Source of the DNA: JACQFK01 sp036383955 | GTDB taxonomy: Bacteria; Planctomycetota; MHYJ01; JACPRB01 | Assembly (NCBI GenBank): GCA_036383955.1 | Contig: DASVNH010000214.1 | Span: 1 to 7,282 of the forward strand | Direction of reading: 5' to 3' | Length of the DNA: 7,282 nt | Part shown: positions 1-6,147 of the stretch, piece after piece | How positions within the stretch are numbered: the stretch's first letter is position 1 | Layout of the letters: every line of letters starts with the position of its first letter | The notes under the pieces: model-generated | The model's input: the letters and a program-made list of their open reading frames with translations, nothing else | Databases searched by the model: none | What the model was told of the DNA's origin: nothing | Position numbers and translations under genes: made by a program

Positions 1-1
1 C

Positions 2-160
2 AAGGCCGAGTTCGGCAAGTTCTCCACCAGCGTGAAGGGCGTGTTCGCGGCCGGCGACGCCCGCCGCGGCCAGTCGCTCGTCGTCTGGGCCATCGCCGAA
101 GGCCGCCAGTGCGCGAGGGAAGTCGACCGCTACCTGATGGGAGAAACGACCCTCCCGTAG
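2..160 (+). CDS. gltD: Glutamate synthase small subunit, C-terminal end (partial)
   Basis: This is the last 52 codons of an NAD(P)H-dependent glutamate synthase small (beta) subunit, ending at TAG 158-160; the rest lies left of the window. The enzyme passes electrons from NAD(P)H through FAD and iron-sulfur clusters to the large subunit, which makes glutamate from glutamine and 2-oxoglutarate in the cytoplasm. The visible segment carries the family's conserved FAD-binding C-terminal signature: GVFAAGD, then RRGQSLVVWAIAEGR, then the usual helix ending in DRYLMG. The stretch GDxRRGxSLVVWAIxEGR is nearly diagnostic for GltD; related FAD subunits of dihydropyrimidine dehydrogenase-like proteins are the main alternative. 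The gene converges with the hydrolase gene on the opposite strand, 78 bases away. No gltB or other nitrogen gene is visible, so operon membership cannot be judged. Confidence 0.87.
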   Translation, partial: KAEFGKFSTSVKGVFAAGDARRGQSLVVWAIAEGRQCAREVDRYLMGETTLP

Positions 161-161
161 C

Positions 162-193
162 CGGTAGACCGTAGACGGTAGACGGTAGACCGG
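162..193. repeat. Short direct repeats, CGGTAGAC type
   Basis: Just after the gltD stop, a 6-8-base unit of the form (C)GGTAGAC recurs imperfectly four times: CGGTAGAC, CGTAGA, CGGTAGA, CGGTAGAC. It lies in the gap between two convergent genes and codes for nothing I can support. It may be a slippage-prone spacer or a lineage-specific intergenic repeat. I see no U-tract terminator in the gap. Confidence 0.75.
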
Positions 194-205
194 GACCCTG
201 AGCTT

Positions 206-236
206 CGGGTTCCGGTCATCGGGTTCCGGGTTCCGG
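206..236. repeat. Short direct repeats, CGGGTTCCGG type
   Basis: CGGGTTCCGG occurs at 206-215 and 220-229, and a third overlapping copy, GGGTTCCGG, ends at 236. The array stops two bases before the stop codon of the leftward hydrolase gene. It is a different unit from the adjacent CGGTAGAC array, so the 78-base gap is almost wholly made of two tandem families. Function unknown. Confidence 0.75.
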
Positions 237-238
237 CG

Positions 239-2236
239 TCAGCGGCCGACCAGGACGACGCCGTCGCGCTTTTTCCCGGCGTAGGCCTCTTCCATTTCGG
301 CCTGGGTCAGCGGCTTGCCTTCCGCGTCGGTCGCGTGGCGGATGATCACCGACCGCGCGCCAACCGCGGCGACAAGATCGGGCAGATCGTAGACCTTCAG
401 CGCGCCTGGCACGACGTTGGAGAGCTGATTCTTCGAGAGGGGCGTGCGGGCGACGTCCGCCCACGACGTCAGGCCGCCCTCCAGCGTGAGCTTGGAGATC
501 TTCCGCTCGTAGAGCGCCGCGTGCAGGGCCGCGGGAGCGGCTTCGCCGACGCCCACGATCTGGGACGCGCCGTCGTACGCGCGCAGGATCGCGAGGAGGT
601 CGCCGACCCGCTGCCCGAGCAGCGGCCGGTCCAGGTGCTGCGAGAGGAACGCCTCCTTGAACGGCGAGCCTTTGAGCTCGCCGCTGCCGCGGAGGTCGAG
701 GGAAAGCACGACCTGGCCGTCCTTCACGAGCGCCTCGATCGGCCCGCCGGGTCCCGCGTCCTTCTCCTTGCCCTCGCCGTGCAGGTAGAGCACGCTCGGC
801 CGGGGCTCCGTGTCCCCGGGCACGAAGAGGAGGGCCGGCAGCGTGAGGCCGGGCTCGATCTTGTACTGCACCTTCATGATGTAGTAGCCGTCCCGCTTCA
901 GCTTCGGGCCCTGGATCGGCTCCGCGTGCGTCTTCGGCAGGCGAAGACGCAGGACCTCGGTCACGCGATCCTCGTTCAGCTTCGGACGCGCCGACGCCAG
1001 GTCCGCGGCGCGCGCGGCGATGAGGTCGAAGGCCGACGTCCCCTTGAGCGAGCTCATCACCTGGCCGGTCGGCGTGCACCACGTGTCCGCGTCCTTCGCG
1101 ATCGGGAAGTCGCCCTCGACGACCGCCTCGTCCCGGCCCAGCAGCCAGCGCCGCATCCAGCGCACCGCCGCCTGGCGGTGCTCCTTCGGATAGCCGTGCG
1201 GCATGTCCCATTCCTGGAGGTCGACGGCCTCCGCGCGCCCGAGCAGCCCGTACGCGACCTTGGCCTCGCGGAAGGTCGTCCAGGAACCCTGGATGTCGAA
1301 GAAATCCCGCGTCCCCGTGAGCAGCAGGGTCGGCCGCGGCGCGCGCATCGTGACGTAGTCGGCGTGCTCGAGGCCGAAGGCGACCTGGCCGGGGATGTTC
1401 TGCTCGGCGTCCTGCGGTCCGATCGTGGCGAAGAGGCGCTCGAGGCTGGTGACGTAGCAGGACGGCGCGGCGGCGAGGACGCGCTCGTCCAGGGCCATGA
1501 CGTAGGACGTCAGCGTCCCGCCGCCGGAGCAGCCGGTGGAGCCGAGGCGGGACGGATCGATCTCGGGGCGCGACGCGAGATAGTCGAGGCTTCGGATGGC
1601 GTCCCAGATCCGGAACGTGGCGGCGCTCCAGCCCACGAGGAGGGCGCCGGTGCCGATCTGCGTGTGCTCGTCGGTGCTGCCGCGGAACGCCGACTTGCCG
1701 TCCGGCTTCAGGACCTGCAGCCGCTCGCCCTGGCCGACGGGATCGTAGTTGAGGCAGGCGATCCCGTGCTTCGCCAGCAGGATCGAGCCGCGCTGCGCGT
1801 AGTCCGCCGCCTTGCCGTTCTGGCTGTGCCCCATGGGCATGATCGAGGCGGGGAAGGGGCCGGCCCCCTCGGGCAGGTACAGCAGCGCGGTCACGTGATG
1901 GCCCGGGCGGCTCTCGTAGGTCACCCTCTCGACGCGGTAGCCGTCGCGCGCGTCGCGGCCGACGACCTTCGCGTTCAGCGGCGTCTTCTCCGGGAAGCCG
2001 CCGAGCGCCTCGATGAATTTCGCGCGCAGGGCCGCCTGCCGGCGGCGGAGGTCGTCGGGGGTCTTCAGCGCGGCGACGTCCCGCCGGCGCGCCTCGAAGT
2101 GCTTGCCGCACTCGGCGATCAGCCAGCGCTCGAACATCGTCTTCGGCTCGCTCTGGGGGTCGAGCACGCGCAGATCTTCCTGCGCGACCCCTTCGACTCC
2201 GCTCAGGGCAGGCAGGAGGGCGAAAAGGATCGTCAT
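239..2236 (-). CDS. Secreted two-domain alpha/beta hydrolase, acetyl-xylan-esterase-like
   Basis: A 665-residue exported hydrolase, probably an esterase acting on acylated sugars or related esters outside the cytoplasm; the substrate is inferred only. A short signal peptide (residues 1 to about 18) is followed by a helical lead-in (about 34-80). The first alpha/beta-hydrolase domain spans about 100-370. It has the nucleophile elbow GCSGGG with Ser237, a likely acid in TRDFFD (Asp311 or Asp314) and the histidine in MPHGYP (His347). This arrangement matches AXE1/Abhydrolase_7-type proteins. A second region, about 450-630, repeats the fold's landmarks (VLYLHGEG near 486, LSLDLRGSGE near 515), but its elbow reads GVGEAAP near 562-568, without a nucleophilic serine, so it is probably inactive. 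The ATG at 2236 is forced: the frame upstream offers no ATG, GTG or TTG before it enters the divergent gene. No Shine-Dalgarno is visible. A dispersed-repeat-like sequence lies within codons 10-17. The gene runs divergently from the 617-residue secreted protein. Confidence 0.82.
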   Translation of the reverse strand: MTILFALLPALSGVEGVAQEDLRVLDPQSEPKTMFERWLIAECGKHFEARRRDVAALKTPDDLRRRQAALRAKFIEALGGFPEKTPLNAKVVGRDARDGYRVERVTYESRPGHHVTALLYLPEGAGPFPASIMPMGHSQNGKAADYAQRGSILLAKHGIACLNYDPVGQGERLQVLKPDGKSAFRGSTDEHTQIGTGALLVGWSAATFRIWDAIRSLDYLASRPEIDPSRLGSTGCSGGGTLTSYVMALDERVLAAAPSCYVTSLERLFATIGPQDAEQNIPGQVAFGLEHADYVTMRAPRPTLLLTGTRDFFDIQGSWTTFREAKVAYGLLGRAEAVDLQEWDMPHGYPKEHRQAAVRWMRRWLLGRDEAVVEGDFPIAKDADTWCTPTGQVMSSLKGTSAFDLIAARAADLASARPKLNEDRVTEVLRLRLPKTHAEPIQGPKLKRDGYYIMKVQYKIEPGLTLPALLFVPGDTEPRPSVLYLHGEGKEKDAGPGGPIEALVKDGQVVLSLDLRGSGELKGSPFKEAFLSQHLDRPLLGQRVGDLLAILRAYDGASQIVGVGEAAPAALHAALYERKISKLTLEGGLTSWADVARTPLSKNQLSNVVPGALKVYDLPDLVAAVGARSVIIRHATDAEGKPLTQAEMEEAYAGKKRDGVVLVGR
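2188..2213. repeat. Dispersed-repeat-like element inside the hydrolase signal-peptide region
   Basis: The core CCTTCGACTCCGCTCAGG (2190-2207) has the look of a widespread short bacterial repeat whose copies read CCTTCGA(C/N)...GCTCAGG. Spurious proteins containing PFDSAQG or ALSEVEG often betray such copies. Here one frame gives PFDSAQG on the plus strand, and the real gene on the minus strand reads ALSGVEG. It interrupts an otherwise ordinary signal peptide, between LLP and AQED. CCCT at 2189-2192 can pair with AGGG at 2205-2208. Family membership is from memory and has not been checked against other copies. Confidence 0.55.
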
Positions 2237-2290
2237 GCCAATGGTACGGTTTCGGGGAGACGGGCGGCTCCCGCGTGTCGTTATCTGAGT
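2237..2290. promoter_or_regulatory. Divergent promoter region of 54 bases
   Basis: The only non-coding sequence between the divergent hydrolase (start 2236, minus) and the secreted protein (start 2291, plus) is 54 bases, so both promoters must lie here or inside the neighbouring genes. On the minus strand TACCAT sits four bases before the hydrolase ATG; on the plus strand TTATCT sits four bases before the other ATG. Either could be a -10 element giving a leaderless or near-leaderless transcript. Neither gene has a Shine-Dalgarno. No convincing -35 or operator palindrome is visible. The intergenic promoter location is solid; the exact boxes are guesses. Confidence 0.5.
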
Positions 2291-4144
2291 ATGATCGCCC
2301 TTCTGCTGCTCGCCCAGGCCGTCGCCGTCTGGGACACCGGGACGTCCTCCGCCGCGCCGCTCGCGCCGGACGCGCTCGCGCGCAAGGAAGGGTGGACGCC
2401 CTACGCCGACGCCCTCCGCGGCGACGCGGTGATCGCGAACGGGAAGCTGATGGCCGTGGCGCGCGTGAAAGGCGCGGCCGTCGAGCTCTATTCGCTCGGC
2501 GGCGGCAAACCCGTGTTCCGCGCCGGGCTCACGCTGGGCGGGGCCGTCGAGCGCGTCGCCGTCGTCGAGGCCGGCCGCGGCGCGGCGGCGCTGGAAGTCG
2601 CCTGGAAATCCGGCGCGGCCCGCTTCCGCCTCAAGCGGGGGGACAACTTCGTCGAGTCGACGTCCGTCGCCGGCGAGGCGCCGCTGCGGATCGAGTGCGC
2701 GAGCCGCTTCGCGCTGCTGCCGGATTTCTTCGCGGACGACATCCTCTTCGACGCCCGCAAGGTGCCGGTCGAGCGGGTCGAGCTGCCGAGCGAGAACTTT
2801 CTGCTGCGTTTCGTGGGCGCCGGCGACGCGATCGTGATGGACGTCTTCGAGAATCGGGAGCAGGACGTCCGCGTGGCTCTCGGCGGGGCGGGGGAGGCGC
2901 GGTCGGTCGTCGCCTCGGAGATCACCTACGGCAAGAAGGGCAGCCGGATCTGGGTGGCCGTGCTGGAAGGGCCGGGCCTCTGGCATTCGATCGACGTGAC
3001 GGCGGCCGACAAGAAGAAGATCCTCCCGCTCGACTGGACGATGCCGTTCGTCGCGCAGTGGCGCGTCGACTTCACCCGGCCCGAAGGCCTGACGGACAGC
3101 TGGGACCTGCTGCTGCCCGATCCCGCGGGCGACGGCTACATCAAGCCCTCGTGGATCAGCCAGGAGGGGAAGATCAGCGAGGCCAACCGAACGTCGGCGG
3201 GCGAGGTGGACCGCGACGCCTACAAGCCGGGCGGGCCGGCCTCCGACCGCCTGGGCCCCGACCGCAAGCGCTGGACGACGGTGATCGGGCAGGTGCTGTA
3301 TCCCTGCTGGACGGACAAGGAGCGCCGCGGCTTCCTCCAGCCGCTCGACAACAAGCGGCTGTCGTTCGACGGCCCGGTGCTGATCTATCCGAGCAACCGC
3401 CTGGCCGACACGCCGCTGGACGCGTACGCGCCGGTGGACGTCGTGCGCAACACGCTGGGCGTCGGGCCGTGCCAGTACCTGCTGGACGTCGAGGGCCAGA
3501 AGCAGGAGCACGTGGGCCGGGCGACCTGCCACGTGCGGACGCTGCTGACGGAGACGTACGCGGCGGGCGCGCAGAAGGCGAAGGCGAAGGAGATCGAGAG
3601 CTGGCTGAAGGACGCGCACGACTTCGTCGCGCACATCCGGAAGCGGATCCTGACCTACGTCGAGTTCGGGAAGGAGATCCGCGCGTACGTCGCGGAGCGG
3701 CGGACGTCGCGCCCCGAGCTGAAGGAGCCGCTCGACGCGCTGGAGGCGCTGGCGGGGGAGATCGACCTGCGGGTGGCGGCGGGCCTGGAGAAGATCGCGA
3801 AGCATCCGACCTTGAAGGAGGTCGCGGCGCCTCTAAAGGATCCGACGCCGCCCGATCTGGCGGCGGAGCTGAACCGGCAGTTCCTGGCGAAGGGCCTGAA
3901 CGACTATCCGGGCGCCGACTGGAAGGACAAGCTGAAGAAGGAGTACACGGATCCGCTCACCGCGATCGGCGGCAGCCAGGACGACATGGTGGGCGAGTGC
4001 CGCTGGGTGGTGAAGGCGCTGCGCCAGAAGGCCGGCCTGCTGATGGCGACGGATCCGCGGATGGCCCAGATCGCCGCCGAGATCCGCGCCCGCACCCAGA
4101 AAGTCCTGCGGGGCGGCGCGGCCTACGAGGGCGCGCGCCACTGA
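2291..4144 (+). CDS. Secreted protein of unknown function, 617 residues
   Basis: I do not recognise this family. The protein opens with a short hydrophobic signal peptide (MIALLLLAQAVAV) lacking N-terminal positive charge. Residues about 20-230 look like alternating beta strands rich in G, A and V (for example KLMAVARVKGAAVELYSLGG). A tryptophan-rich central part follows at about 248-276 (LDWTMPF, QWRVDF, DSWDLLLP). Cys394 and Cys413 flank a QYLLDVEGQ segment and could form a disulfide. The last 200 residues are strongly helical and charged (KAKAKEIESWLKDAHDF, AYVAERRTSRPELKEPL), suggesting a coiled or helical bundle. The layout suggests a beta-sandwich or beta-propeller-like body with a helical tail. 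I see no catalytic motif, membrane anchor or sorting signal. ATG 2291 is the only available start: upstream in-frame codons contain no ATG, GTG or TTG. It is divergent from the exported hydrolase, so the two may be co-regulated. That it is a real gene is well supported by signal peptide, codon character and position. Confidence 0.78.
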   Translation: MIALLLLAQAVAVWDTGTSSAAPLAPDALARKEGWTPYADALRGDAVIANGKLMAVARVKGAAVELYSLGGGKPVFRAGLTLGGAVERVAVVEAGRGAAALEVAWKSGAARFRLKRGDNFVESTSVAGEAPLRIECASRFALLPDFFADDILFDARKVPVERVELPSENFLLRFVGAGDAIVMDVFENREQDVRVALGGAGEARSVVASEITYGKKGSRIWVAVLEGPGLWHSIDVTAADKKKILPLDWTMPFVAQWRVDFTRPEGLTDSWDLLLPDPAGDGYIKPSWISQEGKISEANRTSAGEVDRDAYKPGGPASDRLGPDRKRWTTVIGQVLYPCWTDKERRGFLQPLDNKRLSFDGPVLIYPSNRLADTPLDAYAPVDVVRNTLGVGPCQYLLDVEGQKQEHVGRATCHVRTLLTETYAAGAQKAKAKEIESWLKDAHDFVAHIRKRILTYVEFGKEIRAYVAERRTSRPELKEPLDALEALAGEIDLRVAAGLEKIAKHPTLKEVAAPLKDPTPPDLAAELNRQFLAKGLNDYPGADWKDKLKKEYTDPLTAIGGSQDDMVGECRWVVKALRQKAGLLMATDPRMAQIAAEIRARTQKVLRGGAAYEGARH

Positions 4145-4147
4145 GGG

Positions 4148-4178
4148 TGTTACAAAGCATCCTGGATGCTTTGTAACA
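4148..4178. terminator. Perfect inverted repeat between convergent genes, probable bidirectional terminator
   Basis: Arms 4148-4161 and 4165-4178 are perfectly complementary over 14 bp (TGTTACAAAGCATC against its reverse complement), with the three-base loop CTG. The hairpin begins three bases after the stop of the rightward gene and ends two bases before the stop of the leftward SGNH gene, so it fits a terminator shared by both. It lacks a clear U-tract on either strand, and the stem is only about 36% G+C in a roughly 70% G+C region. It could therefore instead be a small palindromic repeat element. Confidence 0.7.
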
Positions 4179-4180
4179 AG

Positions 4181-5410
4181 CTACTTGGCCGGGACGAGCT
4201 CCCACTTCAGCGGCTTCATCTCGAGCGCCTTGCGGACCGCCGCGTCGAGCTCGGGCAGCTTCGCGAGCCGCTCCTCCATGACCGCCTTGCGCTTCGCGTC
4301 CGTCTCCGGGCCCGCCAGCCAGTCGGGCACGTTCGTGAGCACGATGCCGCGGAAGATCCGGTCGTGGTGGAACTTGTTCTTGGCTTCGACGGCCGCCTTG
4401 ACGGCCTTCGCCTGCTCCGCGACCGGCCCGGCCGCCAGCGCCGCCGCCGCCAGGTTCACGCCCTTCGCCAGGTCCTCGGCGGAATGCTCCGCGATCTTCA
4501 CGCCGCCCACCCGGATCTCGTAGCGGCCCGGCTTGAGGCCCTCGGCTTTCAGGCCGTACTGGTTCAGCTCCTCGAGCAGCGGCGCCCACTTCAGGATCGC
4601 CCCCGCCTCGGCCGGGAAGAACGGCAGCGCCGCGTCGAGCCGCGTGAACGACAGGCCGCCGTCCTTTTCGACGACCTCCGCGATCGAGCAGTTCTGGCCG
4701 GCGCCCTTGGAGGCGTCGACGACCGCCGCCGACACCAGCGCGGGGAAGCCCAGGCCCTTGAGGATCGACGCGGCCATGAGCGCCTGGCCCGGCGGGCCCG
4801 GATGGACCGCGTCGCCCGCCGTGATCCGCTCGTACTTCGGCCCGGCCGCGCGCGCCTTGTCGAGCACCGCCAGGTAGGGATGGAACTGGTCCACGTAGAG
4901 CCCGCCGTTCCTGGCGGCGACGTCCTTCACGCCCTCGCAGAACTTCTCGAGGGTGACGTTGTAGGCCGTCAGCGCCGTCGGCCCCTGCTCGGCGTTGTCG
5001 AGCGGCTGGGGCGTCGCCCACGCGACCCGGATCCCCGCCGCCTTCGCCTGCTCGGCCATGCCCTGGAGGCCGCCGACGTAGGTCTTGAACGTGTTCTCGT
5101 TGAACGCGCCGTAGCCGCCGTCGTTCATGCCGAAGTCGACGGTCATCGCGGTCGGCTTGAACGCGAGGACGTCGCGCTTGAACCGCGAATTCCCGCCCGT
5201 CGAGCGGTCGCCACCGATGCCGACGTTCCGGAACGTCAGCGTCCAGCCGGGCTTGCGCGTGACCACCCACATCTCCACGTAGTTGCTGTAGAGATGCTGC
5301 TCCGTGATGCTGTCGCCGATCATCACGACGACGTCCCCGTCCTTGAAGAAGAACTCGTCCGCGGCGGCGGGGAGGGACAGCAGGAGCAGCGCGAGCAGCG
5401 TTTTTCTCAT
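4181..5410 (-). CDS. Secreted SGNH/GDSL-family hydrolase with C-terminal extension
   Basis: A 409-residue exported esterase or lipase-type hydrolase of the SGNH fold. The signal peptide MRKTLLALLLLSLPAAA (1-17) is standard, with a charged N-region. All four catalytic blocks are visible: block I GDSIT with Ser34, block II GIGGDRS with Gly66/67, block III FGMND with Asn96, and block V DAVHP with Asp200 and His203. The catalytic site is therefore intact, and acyl-ester cleavage, perhaps deacetylation of polysaccharides, is the likely reaction; the substrate is not shown. After the catalytic domain (to about 215) comes a roughly 190-residue extension that is not part of the minimal fold. It contains LKPGRYEIRVGG (292-303), which looks like a beta-strand turn, and a helical tail with FHHDRIFRGI. 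The start ATG at 5410 follows a weak AGG five bases upstream. It is the last gene of a probable leftward operon, 44 bases after the 227-residue protein. Confidence 0.87.
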   Translation of the reverse strand: MRKTLLALLLLSLPAAADEFFFKDGDVVVMIGDSITEQHLYSNYVEMWVVTRKPGWTLTFRNVGIGGDRSTGGNSRFKRDVLAFKPTAMTVDFGMNDGGYGAFNENTFKTYVGGLQGMAEQAKAAGIRVAWATPQPLDNAEQGPTALTAYNVTLEKFCEGVKDVAARNGGLYVDQFHPYLAVLDKARAAGPKYERITAGDAVHPGPPGQALMAASILKGLGFPALVSAAVVDASKGAGQNCSIAEVVEKDGGLSFTRLDAALPFFPAEAGAILKWAPLLEELNQYGLKAEGLKPGRYEIRVGGVKIAEHSAEDLAKGVNLAAAALAAGPVAEQAKAVKAAVEAKNKFHHDRIFRGIVLTNVPDWLAGPETDAKRKAVMEERLAKLPELDAAVRKALEMKPLKWELVPAK

Positions 5411-5434
5411 GCTTACCTATCGCGCGAGGAGGCT

Positions 5435-5454
5435 CCGGCGTTGCGCCGCGCCGG
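5435..5454. other. GC-rich hairpin in the intercistronic gap
   Basis: In the 44 bases between the two leftward genes, CCGGCG (5435-5440) can pair with CGCCGG (5449-5454), or CGGCG (5436-5440) with CGCCG (5444-5448) across a TTG loop. It could slow RNA decay or partly terminate before the SGNH gene, but stems this short arise by chance in GC-rich DNA. Confidence 0.25.
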
Positions 5455-6138
5455 CTATTTCTTTTCTCCCAGCGCGATCTTCGCGACCCCCTGGGCCGGC
5501 ACCTCGGCCGCCGCGAAGACGCCCGGCGGCCCTTCGTCGAGAGGATCGTAGGCGGGGAAGAAGACGTAGCGGCCGGGCTTCAGGCCGCGGAACACGGCCT
5601 TGCCGCCGGCGACGGCCTCCGTGAAAGCGGGACCGAACCGGCGCTCGGACCAGTCGGGGACCTTGCCCTGGGCGTCGGCGGGAATGAACGCGACGGCGTC
5701 CGCGGCTACGCCCGCGGCGAGCGTCACCTCGGCCTCGCCGCTCACCGACGGCTCGATCGTCAAGACCACTTCAGACACCGTCTCTTTGGCGTTGGGCGCC
5801 TTCACCTCGACCCAGCGCCAATCCATGTAATGGGTGATTTCGCGCGATTCCGGAGGGGCAACGCGCTTCTTCCACGCCGCGGTCACGAGCCGATGGCCGG
5901 GCGGAAGATTCCGGGAGTGCAGCCGGAGGCCTTTGTCGGGGTCCCAGGAGCAGACGCCGAAGTCCCGGGCGAGGGGCACCTTGCCGTCGATGATCGGAAA
6001 GCCCGCGCCGGACCCGCCCCGCAGGCCGCCGCCCCGGACTTCGAGGGCCCCATCGGCCTCCCCCGTTTTCAGCACGACGCGGCCGCTGATCTCCCCGCCG
6101 GCGGCCTGGAGGAGAGCCAGGCAGAGACAAAGGCACAT
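5455..6138 (-). CDS. Small secreted beta-sandwich protein, two carboxypeptidase-regulatory-like domains
   Basis: A 227-residue secreted protein with no known enzyme motif. A very short signal peptide (MCLCLCLALLQAAG) carries three cysteines and no charge. No lipobox is visible, so it is not clearly a lipoprotein. The body reads as two all-beta units. The first, about 15-90, opens with GEISGRVVLKTGE and ends near NLPPGHRLVTAAW. The second, about 122-225, ends with AVFRGLKPGRYVFFPAYD. A strand that opens with SGRV and closes with GLxPGxY is typical of transthyretin-like or CarboxypepD_reg/CNA_B beta-sandwich domains, which bind or space rather than catalyse. Trp89, Trp107, Trp109 and Trp163 may form surface patches. 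The start is fixed: an in-frame TAG, the stop of the upstream membrane gene, lies four codons before ATG 6138. The gene probably shares a transcript with its neighbours. Domain naming is inference from motifs. Confidence 0.68.
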   Translation of the reverse strand: MCLCLCLALLQAAGGEISGRVVLKTGEADGALEVRGGGLRGGSGAGFPIIDGKVPLARDFGVCSWDPDKGLRLHSRNLPPGHRLVTAAWKKRVAPPESREITHYMDWRWVEVKAPNAKETVSEVVLTIEPSVSGEAEVTLAAGVAADAVAFIPADAQGKVPDWSERRFGPAFTEAVAGGKAVFRGLKPGRYVFFPAYDPLDEGPPGVFAAAEVPAQGVAKIALGEKK

Positions 6139-6147
6139 GGCCTTATT

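Noticed and set aside
162..236. CRISPR array
   Set aside because: The units are 6-10 bases, contiguous or nearly so, without regular unique spacers, and no cas gene is nearby.
216..2111. 631-residue minus-strand frame rich in Arg, Pro and Gly
   Set aside because: It overlaps the hydrolase on the same strand in another frame and has out-of-frame high-GC composition without motifs.
2013..2288. 91-residue plus-strand frame over the hydrolase start
   Set aside because: It is antisense to the hydrolase N-terminus, has no ribosome-binding site and an Arg/Ser-rich shadow composition.
335..2290. Very long plus-strand open frame antisense to the hydrolase, joined in frame to the 617-residue gene
   Set aside because: It is the mirror of a well-supported hydrolase; its translation is Arg/Leu/Val-rich with no domain motif, as expected from high-GC antisense frames. 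The real gene starts at ATG 2291 with a signal peptide.
2237..3805. Minus-strand open frame extending the hydrolase far upstream
   Set aside because: It lies antisense to the 617-residue secreted protein, has low-complexity Arg/Val/Leu composition, and the signal peptide at 2236 marks the true start.
4166..5551. 461-residue plus-strand frame across the SGNH gene
   Set aside because: It is antisense to an SGNH hydrolase with all catalytic blocks intact; the translation is Arg/Leu-rich shadow sequence.
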